Shown: positions 52,246 through 59,215 of the stretch, piece after piece
Numbering within the stretch: the stretch's first letter is position 1
Layout of the letters: each line of letters begins with the position of its first letter
Source: Hetaerina americana
Lineage: Eukaryota; Arthropoda; Insecta; Odonata; Calopterygidae
NCBI GenBank assembly: GCA_022747635.1
Contig: JAKTNV010000005.1
Coordinates: 37,472,336-37,536,335 of the forward strand
Direction: 5' to 3'
Length of the DNA: 64,000 nucleotides
Program-made: the position numbers and the translations under genes
Notes under the pieces: generated by a model
Seen by the model: only the letters and a program-made list of their open reading frames with translations
Told to the model about the DNA's origin: nothing
The model's database searches: none

Positions 52246-55200
52246 TGTATGGAGGGGGCCGTTATGAATTGGGCCAAGCGAGTTTAATCGAAGGGCTTGC
52301 CTTGTTTTAGGCAGAAGCTGAGCAGGGTGGTACTACGAGGTCAGGCATGACCCCGAACGTCAGGGGGTTGAGCGCATTCGTGCGGTCAAGTTATGAGGTG
52401 AATCAAGAGAGAGAGAGGACGCTTTGGAAAAATACCGGGGACGGGAGCGGCAACAACATGACCAGCGGAGTTGAATGGTGCGTACGGTAAGGAGAGAGTG
52501 GCGTAGGATGGGGGATGGGAAAGAAGTTGGTAGCGAAAGCAGGAGGGACGAAAGGAACAGTAGAGAACGAAATGAGAACACGGGCCACCGAGGAAACGCG
52601 GAAGGAGTGCGAAGAGTGAACTGGGAAATGAGCGGACGATAAAAAAAGGAAAATGCGAGCGACAATGTCGGCAGAGTGCGAGGAAAACGAAAGGGATTAA
52701 GCGAGGAGAACGACTATGACGCAATCGAGAGAGGGTTTGTCGAGGATGAGAGAGGTGCGCCGAGGGAGAAGGGAAAGACATGTGCGGGGTAAAGAGGCGG
52801 AGAAATGGGTCAGAAGTGTGGATCGAGTATCTAGGTTTGTGTACGGGCGGGAAGCGTGAAAGGAGAAAGGGAGAGAGAGAGGGCGAGGGAGCGAAAAGAG
52901 CGGCTGAATTGGATGGGGGAGAGGACGGGCGAGAGGAGAGGCAAGGCACGGGGTATACGCGGTCGGCAGTTCCGGCAAATAATTAATTGGAACGGGAGAG
53001 GACGAGGGTGTGAGAGGAAAGGGAGAGGGAAGGCGAGCACAGGAAGAGAGATGAGAGAGGTGGGTAGGTGGACGAGGGAGAGTGGGGGAAGGGAGAGATG
53101 AGGGCGCGGGAATGGAGGGGGTGGAAGCTGAGAAGGGCCAGAGGTCAGACGGAACACGTTGGGAAAAAATAAATACTGCCAGGGGAAGGAGCACACCTCG
53201 CGAGGGACCGGGAGAGGGAGGAAGGGGTGGGACAGGAAGAGGGGGAAGGGGTGCACCCGGGCGGCGGCCTAGAGGAGCGCAGAGGGAAGTGAACGGAGTT
53301 TGGGGAGGACCTGGTTAGGCAGGAAAAAAAGGGTGTTTATGCGAACGCTAAATGGGGAGGCGGGAAAGGGTGAGAGGGAGAGAGAGAGAGAGAATATATA
53401 GCGTTCTCGGCTGTGGTGGTAGTGGCGGAGGAAAGAGCGGCGGTAGGGTGGAGTTTACAGGAGTGGGCACGGAATGAGAGGACTCTGTTCATGGGGTGGG
53501 GACGTGCGGCAAAAAAAATGAAAAAACTAAAGGATGGGCTCTGCAAGGGCTGGGTAGGGAAGGATGCGGAGAGAGAAGAGAGAGAATGAGAGGGGGAGGG
53601 GGAATGAGGAGGAGAACTCTGCGGAAAAGACCAACGAAGACTTGATTGCGTTTGCGGCATTCGCAATCTGATAACAATTTAATGCGTCAAAAGAATAGAA
53701 GGGGAGGGGGAGAGAGAGAGGGGTCCTTTTTCCCACTTTTGTATTTTTTTTATTTCCGACGGAGGTTTTGGAAATTTCTCGCGAAAAAGAGTATTATCTG
53801 AAACTTTCCTCCCTCATCCACGTCATCGCCCCCGTCTCATACGCTTTATGTACATTTTTTTTATCTTCCGTTTTTCCATTTGCATGCGTATATACCTATA
53901 CCTACTATATATGAAGGGGGAATCCTCTCACCACGTCTCTCTCTCTCTCGGGGACTTGGATAAAAATCCCTTTGATGTTCGCTTTGGAATTCATCTGAAT
54001 TGGCTACAGAGGTGAGTGAAGTTGCAATTGTTTTTGTTCAGATTTTTTTTTATTCGGGCCATGCCGGAAAATTTAATTATATCAATTTCCAAATCGCTCT
54101 CGGGATGTAATTTTCCCGGGGTCTTTATTAAGCTGACGTTTTGCATCGATTGTATCACTGGCAGTGTGAGTGACACCGGGAGAAGGAAGTAATTTTCAAA
54201 TCGGCAGAATGCGTCCGAAAACATTGTTTCAATAACGTGCTCCCGTCTTGCCACTCGTTCTGAATAATTCATATGCTATGTTCGTGAGAAAGCGATGCAA
54301 TGAGTTACACATTTGCTGGGAATATCGATAATCCTCCCGTCAAAATTCATTTAATTCCTGAATAGACACCGGCAGTGACGTGGTGGGTACGAATCAAACT
54401 AAACAGAAACCAAATAATCTCCTATCCGGCATGCATTTGGAAATAATAGTCACGGATACGTTTAAAATAAAGCCTGAACAAGTTTTACGGAATCCATCTT
54501 CTTTCTTTTCCATGGCTATTGAACGGACTCGCATATGCACGCACGATTCACACGGAATATTCTTCATAAACTTAAATTGCGTATATATGATAATTTTATT
54601 TTATCCAACGCGGATTCTTTAATCATTTTAGCAAATTAACTTTCAACTCCAAATGCATGTGGTGCCCCGGGCATACACACGTAAAAATCCACAGCTTACT
54701 AAAATGCATTTCAATCATTACTAAAAGGGAGTCTTCAGCAACGAAATGATGAGGATTTCCCTCAAACGGTAGTAGTTTTTAAAACCATCCCATAAATGAT
54801 ATTTCACTATATTTCGCGAATATATTACATCCCTAAACGAATATTGAACAATTTCCTCACAATTACCTAGTGAATTTACCACACGCTCATTTGTGATGCC
54901 CAATAATTTTATCATATAATATATGCTTTAGAGAGATTCTTTAAATACATGTAAATATAATCTTATGAATAATGTTTCATTTAAAAAAATGAAGTTTTCA
55001 ATTATTACAGTGATTGGTGAGATGGATACGCACGACAAGATCCAAGGCCCGATTTCCACGGGTGCCAGAGTCTTGAGTGCCTACTTGGGTGTTTCACGTA
55101 ACGCATTTCAATTGAGGTAGCTCGTCCGCCTGGTAGACTATTAAACTGAATTCCTCTCATAGAGTTTCGTTTCGTTCGGTTGATTCAAACGCTGGGCTCC

Positions 55201-55501
55201 ACCTCCCTTCTTCATTTACTAATTCACACCCCACTCCCTGCCGAAATTTCTAGACTGGCCTCAAACAATTCAGCACCTCATTCAACAACTATTAATGCTA
55301 TGCGAGCAAGCGGGTGAAGATAATGTCCTTTCCCTCCATATGGAATGGCCTCAAATGGATTAGTGACACCTCATCCACTTTCAAAAGCATACACAAGATC
55401 ATGGCCCATCATTCTTTGGCCGATTATTTTCTCGTACATGCTTTTTCTATCCTTCCATTCCCTAATGTTATTTAGGTGATGAAATGACAGTTGAGAGCTA
55501 C

Positions 55502-55502
<1 letters not shown>
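52243..55502. other. no recognisable gene; 1.3-kb purine-rich block, then unique DNA
   Basis: From about 52390 to 53330, and again at 53340-53730, the plus strand is strongly G/A-rich with GAGA runs. It gives minus-strand frames of up to 187 codons (52386-52949) made of Ser, Pro, Leu, Phe and Arg with no domain. From 53760 the sequence is ordinary AT-rich DNA without recognised features. Confidence 0.55.

Positions 55503-55583
<81 letters not shown>
55503..55583. repeat. (TA)n microsatellite at the 3' side of the PLE
   Basis: About 40 uninterrupted TA units. Relative to the element's coding strand it directly follows the terminal sequence ending TACGAAAGCATA. Confidence 0.96.
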
Positions 55584-55585
<2 letters not shown>

Positions 55586-55613
55586 TTTCGTAGACGTAAC
55601 ACAGAAGTGCCGA

Positions 55614-55809
55614 ATAGTACAATACACAGTAACACACAATATAGAAACACAAAAAAAGAAGAACACTCACACGTTATTTCTTGATATTTCGACGGAAACA
55701 ATCCGTCTTCCTCTGAAGATATAGAAGTAATGACTGCTGGAGTTGTTGAGGTGAGGGGTGCGAGAGAAAGGGAAGGGGGCCAGGAGAAGGGGAGAACGGG
55801 AGGCGAAGG
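55614..55809. repeat. Penelope-like element inverted terminal repeat, left
   Basis: This 196-bp sequence is the inverted copy of 58563-58758 with one mismatch (AAACAC here against AAATAC there). It contains the hammerhead-like core, a run of seven A and a G/A-rich inner half. The element's terminus extends 30 bp further at this end (55584-55613) than at the other. Confidence 0.95.
55684..55716 (-). ncRNA. hammerhead-like core in the left terminal repeat
   Basis: On the coding strand CAGAGGAAGACGGATTG leads into TTTCCGTCGAAAT. A six-pair stem (GACGGA/TCCGTC) is closed by GAAA, preceded by CAGAGGA, a degenerate form of CTGATGA. The stem is strong but the first box has two changes, so catalysis is doubtful. 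Confidence 0.35.
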
Positions 55810-55857
55810 AGGGGTGAGGGTGGGCTTCCACAAAGTAACAATTTTAGGCCACTCCCA

Positions 55858-56406
55858 TCAGTGAACGACATTGAGGCCCGGATGCTGATAGGCCATACAG
55901 ATGTAAATGAATGCCATTTCAAGTGTTTTTAATTGTATAGGGTTATCGGATGTGGGAAGGGAGGCCAGGACGGAAACATTGTAGCACAGGTTGAAAGGGG
56001 TATTATGATGGGAAGCATGTTTAGGGATGGGGAGACCCGCGGACGGGGAGGAGGGATTGCACGAGGCGCGGTGGTTATTAATCCTAATGTTAAGTGGTGT
56101 GGAACATTGGCCTATGTAAAATGACGGGCAGAGTTTACAGGTAAGAAGATAAACTACATTCTTGGAAGTGCAAGAGGAATAGGGGAAGGGCGGGAGAGAG
56201 TTAAATGGTGGGATGGAGTGGGGTGGAGTGGTGAAAATAGGGCAGGTTTTGCATCTTGCTCGATGACATGGAGTGGGTATGGCTCTGGGGGTGTGAGGGG
56301 ATTTTGAGAGCGGCCTGGTGGATTTGAGGATATTTGCTAGGTTGGCGGGACGTTTGAAAGTGACAGAGGGGCATTTGGGAAGAAGGTTGGAGGAAGTCTT
56401 GTGATT
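55858..56406 (-). CDS. Penelope-like element C-terminal half: zinc-finger-like linker and GIY-YIG endonuclease
   Basis: This 182-codon frame is in the same register as the reverse-transcriptase frame and is separated from it only by TAA 56407-56409. It has no start codon of its own near its beginning and ends at TGA 55858-55860. Residue numbers count from the codon after the TAA. KRPANLANIL (18-27) is the basic 'knuckle' that follows PLE transcriptases. CHRARCKTC (47-55) is the cysteine motif of the linker. NVVYLLTC (83-90) supplies the GIY-type strand, FYIGQ (96-100) the YIG motif, R108 and NNHR (110-113) the conserved Arg/His region, and TLEM (161-164) the catalytic Glu. The protein ends in HPGLN, as the decayed copy at 51.5 kb also does. 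The family domain nicks target DNA for target-primed reverse transcription. All the usual GIY-YIG landmarks look intact. If translated at all it must be by readthrough, reinitiation or from another transcript. Confidence 0.88.
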   Translation of the reverse strand, partial: NHKTSSNLLPKCPSVTFKRPANLANILKSTRPLSKSPHTPRAIPTPCHRARCKTCPIFTTPPHSIPPFNSLPPFPYSSCTSKNVVYLLTCKLCPSFYIGQCSTPLNIRINNHRASCNPSSPSAGLPIPKHASHHNTPFNLCYNVSVLASLPTSDNPIQLKTLEMAFIYICMAYQHPGLNVVH

Positions 56407-58614
56407 TTAGAGGATGGGGAATAGGTCTTTGAGGATGAATTTGAGAGACTGAATGCCTGGGAAGTAGGTAGTACAGATTGAGAGAGGCTGAGAGTCTGTG
56501 GTTGAGGCAGGCTTGGGGGTGTAGGAATGTTTAAGTATTTTTTTATGGAGGAGGGAATCAGGGTATCCTCGTTGGAGGAGGGAGTGGTGAAGGTTGTTGA
56601 GGTATTTCTTAAGGGATTCGGGATGGTTGCAAATGCGGTGACCGCGGATAGAGAGGGAGTAAGGGAGGGAGCGCTTGGTATGGGAGGGGTGACAACTGCT
56701 GTAATGAAGGTATTGCTGCTTATTAGTGGGTTTGGTGTGAACAGAGGTAAGGAATTTGTTATTGCTGAGGGTAATATTAACATCGAGGAAGGTAATCTGA
56801 GAGGATGAAATGGTCGAGGTGAAAGACAGGGATGAGGAATCGTTGAGTTGGGAGATGAAGGAATTGAGGGAATCTATGCTGTGTGGCCATAGTAGAAAGA
56901 TGTCGTCAATGTATCGGAGCCACAGGAGGGGTTGCAGAGGATAGTTTGAAAGGAAATTCTCTTCTAGGACACCAAGGTGGAGGTTTGCATATGAAGGGCT
57001 GAATCTGCTACCCATGGCACAGCCCTTTATCTGGAGGTAATGGTTATTGTTAAAAGAAAAGGAGTTGCGGGTGAGAATGAAATCGGAAAGGTCAATGAGA
57101 AAATCGGTACTGGGGATTTGAGGGGTAGGGCGTTTGGAGAGGAAGTAACGTAGGGAAGAAAGGCCTTCTTGGTGAGGAATGGAAGTGTATAGGGAGGTGA
57201 CATCGATAGTAGCCATAGTAATATGGGTATCAGGAGGGAGGGAAGTTGAGTGAAGCAATCTGAGGAAGTGGTAGGTGTCTTTTATAAACGAGGGTAGGGA
57301 GTGAACTAAAGGTTGGAGATAGTAGTCCACGAAGGCGGAAATTCTTTCGGTAGGAGAGCTACGAGAGGAGACTATAGGGCGGCCTGGGTTGTTGGGTTTG
57401 TGGATCTTAGGAAGGATGTAGAAGTGAGGGGTGTGAGGTTGGGAAGGGGAAAGGAGGGAGATGTCACTGGGGGAAATATTCTCCTTAGGGCCGTTGTCTC
57501 GGAGGAAAGCGATAATTTCTTTTTGGAATGCGGGGTTAGGGTCAGCGGGAATATTTTGATAGGATGAAGTGTCGGAGAGTAGTCTGTTGCATTCTTGAAG
57601 GTAGTCTGCCGTGTTTAGGATTACAACTGTCGAACCCTTATCGGCAGAAGTGATGACTAGGTTGGGGTTGTGTGTGAGTTTTTTTAACTCAGTTAATTCG
57701 GCCGGGGAGAGATTAGTGTTGGGGTTTAGAGATTTAAGGAAAGAAGGACTAGATATTTTGGACAGGAGAAGATTGATGAAGATTTCGACCGGGTGATTGG
57801 GAGGGAGCGGTGGAGGTTCAAGGTGGGAAGGCGGCCGGAACTTGGTGAGGGCGCTGTGTGTGTGTGCGGGGGATTGAAGAGTGGCGGGTTGCATGGCCCA
57901 GAAATGTCGCCATCTAAGATTTCTGGCGAAATTTATGACGTCTGCGAGGATGTTCACGTGATTAACCTTGGGGGTGGGGGAGAATGAGAGGCCTTTTCCC
58001 AGAAGTGAGGTTTGGTGCTCGTTCAGCGTGGTGCTAGAAAGGTTCAGCACGTGTTCGGCAGTATCTATTGTTTGGTCGACCGGCGGGGAAGGGACGGATT
58101 GAGAAGGGTTTTGTTGGTAGCAACGGCTCGGTGGAATTCCTGGTGTTGGTAGGGAAGGTGGGGGTAGGTGGAAAATAGTCGCTAAATCCGGTTTCTGTAG
58201 GTAAAGGGGTGGGGGAGGAGGGCTAGGTTTGACAAGTTGGAGAGGTAAGGCAAGGCCTTGGCGGAAGTAAGAAATGCACAGATTGGAAAATTTATTTAAG
58301 GCTTTTCTGCGTCGGAACTCAAGGGAGCGGAGAGCCGATTTAAGGATTCGGTTTGCATTCGAGAGGAGATGTGGGGAAGTGAGAGAAAGAACGTTGATGA
58401 GGGAATGTGTGGAATTGTGATACTTGTGAATGAGGCTATTGTATTGATCTCGGATGAACGTGCAAAAAAGAAATGACTGGTGAAACTTGAGTGCATGTAG
58501 ACTAGGGTGCAGGACGGAAGGTAGGCCTGATATAGGGAACTTAATGCATAAACCATTGGGAACCTTCGCCTCCCGTTCTCCCCTTCTCCTGGCCCCCTTC
58601 CCTTTCTCTCGCAC
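56407..58614 (-). CDS. Penelope-like element reverse transcriptase
   Basis: This is a 735-residue frame for a PLE-type, telomerase-related reverse transcriptase. The PLE N-terminal motif LLGKGLSFSPTP lies at 204-215. ITSADKGSTVVIL is at 321-333, HFYILPKIHKP at 397-407 and GRPIVSS at 411-417. Motif A DVTSLYTSIP is at 471-480 (D471 catalytic), followed by GCAMGSRFSP at 531-540. Motif C RYIDDIF is at 567-573, with the YIDD catalytic pair 570-571, then ITFLDVNI at 607-614. A thumb-like HYSSCHPSHTK lies at 637-647. The N-terminal third is Pro/Ser-rich. The frame opens at GTG and the first in-frame ATG is codon 241, downstream of the N-terminal motif; a TGA lies two codons upstream of the GTG. The first 17 codons lie inside the terminal repeat. 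The frame ends at TAA 56407-56409, after which the same frame continues into the endonuclease. Confidence 0.95.
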   Translation of the reverse strand: MREKGKGARRRGEREAKVPNGLCIKFPISGLPSVLHPSLHALKFHQSFLFCTFIRDQYNSLIHKYHNSTHSLINVLSLTSPHLLSNANRILKSALRSLEFRRRKALNKFSNLCISYFRQGLALPLQLVKPSPPPPPLYLQKPDLATIFHLPPPSLPTPGIPPSRCYQQNPSQSVPSPPVDQTIDTAEHVLNLSSTTLNEHQTSLLGKGLSFSPTPKVNHVNILADVINFARNLRWRHFWAMQPATLQSPAHTHSALTKFRPPSHLEPPPLPPNHPVEIFINLLLSKISSPSFLKSLNPNTNLSPAELTELKKLTHNPNLVITSADKGSTVVILNTADYLQECNRLLSDTSSYQNIPADPNPAFQKEIIAFLRDNGPKENISPSDISLLSPSQPHTPHFYILPKIHKPNNPGRPIVSSRSSPTERISAFVDYYLQPLVHSLPSFIKDTYHFLRLLHSTSLPPDTHITMATIDVTSLYTSIPHQEGLSSLRYFLSKRPTPQIPSTDFLIDLSDFILTRNSFSFNNNHYLQIKGCAMGSRFSPSYANLHLGVLEENFLSNYPLQPLLWLRYIDDIFLLWPHSIDSLNSFISQLNDSSSLSFTSTISSSQITFLDVNITLSNNKFLTSVHTKPTNKQQYLHYSSCHPSHTKRSLPYSLSIRGHRICNHPESLKKYLNNLHHSLLQRGYPDSLLHKKILKHSYTPKPASTTDSQPLSICTTYFPGIQSLKFILKDLFPIL

Positions 58615-58751
58615 CCCTCACCTCAACAACTCCAGCAGTCATTACTTCTATATCTTCAGAGGAAGACGGATTGTTTCCGTCGAAATATCAAGAAATAACG
58701 TGTGAGTGTTCTTCTTTTTTTGTATTTCTATATTGTGTGTTACTGTGTATT

Positions 58752-58758
<7 letters not shown>
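58563..58758. repeat. Penelope-like element inverted terminal repeat, right
   Basis: The partner of 55614-55809 (195 of 196 positions match). On the coding strand it lies upstream and overlaps the first 17 codons of the open frame, so promoter or 5' untranslated functions would reside here. Its outer end merges into (TA)n at 58756. Confidence 0.95.
58657..58688 (+). ncRNA. hammerhead-like core in the right terminal repeat
   Basis: The inverted counterpart of the motif at 55684-55716, with the same GACGGA/TCCGTC stem and GAAA box. Here it lies on the strand opposite to the coding frame. Confidence 0.35.

Positions 58759-58795
<37 letters not shown>
58756..58795. repeat. (TA)n microsatellite at the 5' side of the PLE
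   Basis: About 20 TA units directly abut the right terminal repeat; further short TA runs follow to 58840. Confidence 0.93.
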
Positions 58796-58797
<2 letters not shown>

Positions 58798-58849
58798 TAT
58801 ATCGTAGCTCTTATATATAAATTTATATATATATATACATAATAATCAA

Positions 58850-59095
58850 CCTTAAGGTCGGTTTGGTAGGTGATGGTAGAGGGCACCCAGTACTAAGCCC
58901 GACGGCGTGTGAAATTCACACATCAGGGTAGGGGTTCCTTTCCCTGTGCCGGTTATGATTTCCCAGGTTGACCTGATACCCAAAAATTCACATATTGGGT
59001 GAAGCTGCAGGTACCCAGAGTGCCTTGCCCGGGAATCGAACCCGGGACCCTCCGGTCCGTAGTCCAACGCTCTACCCCATGGACTACCGCGACCC
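58850..59095 (-). repeat. tRNA-derived SINE
   Basis: On the minus strand the element starts GGGTCGCGGTAGTCCATGGG at 59095, with an A-box-like GGGGTAGAGCG (about 59078-59068) and a perfect pol III B box GGTTCGATTCC (59042-59032) inside a CCCGGG...CCCGGG T-arm. About 170 bp of unrelated body follow, including GGTACCTGCAGCTTCACCC and ACCCCTACCCTGATGTGTG. This tRNA head plus non-tRNA body defines a SINE rather than a tRNA gene. It lies immediately outside the PLE's TA tract. The source tRNA and SINE family were not identified. Confidence 0.8.
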
Positions 59096-59096
59096 A

Positions 59097-59215
59097 CATA
59101 TATGTGTGTGTGTTTGTGAGTATAACATATACGTGGGTGTGTGTGTGTGTGTGTATATACTATATATATATTTTTTTTTTCTATATGTATGTATGTATGT
59201 AGATATATACACATT
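59097..59215. repeat. (TG)n/(TA)n/(TATG)n microsatellite
   Basis: Interrupted TG, TA and TATG repeats lie just upstream of the SINE head, with a run of T at about 59171-59180. Confidence 0.88.

Larger units (their letters stand above)
55584..58758 (-). mobile_element. near-complete Penelope-like retroelement with GIY-YIG endonuclease
   Basis: This is an EN-plus PLE of about 3.2 kb. On the coding (minus) strand the order is: inverted repeat, reverse-transcriptase frame (58614-56407), in-frame TAA, continuous endonuclease frame (56406-55858), inverted copy of the repeat, 30 bp of extra terminus, (TA)n. The 196-bp terminal repeats (55614-55809 and 58563-58758) differ at one base, implying recent insertion. 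PLEs are known to carry terminal repeats in direct or inverted orientation and to prime reverse transcription at the nick made by the GIY-YIG domain. Outside the repeats both flanks are TA microsatellite, so a target duplication cannot be defined. The one apparent coding defect is the internal stop codon. Confidence 0.93.

Noticed and set aside
52386..53256. Overlapping 140-187-codon minus-strand frames
   Set aside because: Products of the purine-rich block (Ser/Pro/Leu/Phe/Arg only), with parallel frames open on the same strand.
59032..59095. Functional tRNA gene on the minus strand
   Set aside because: A and B boxes are present but the acceptor arm does not close and the sequence continues into a repeat body, so it is a SINE head.
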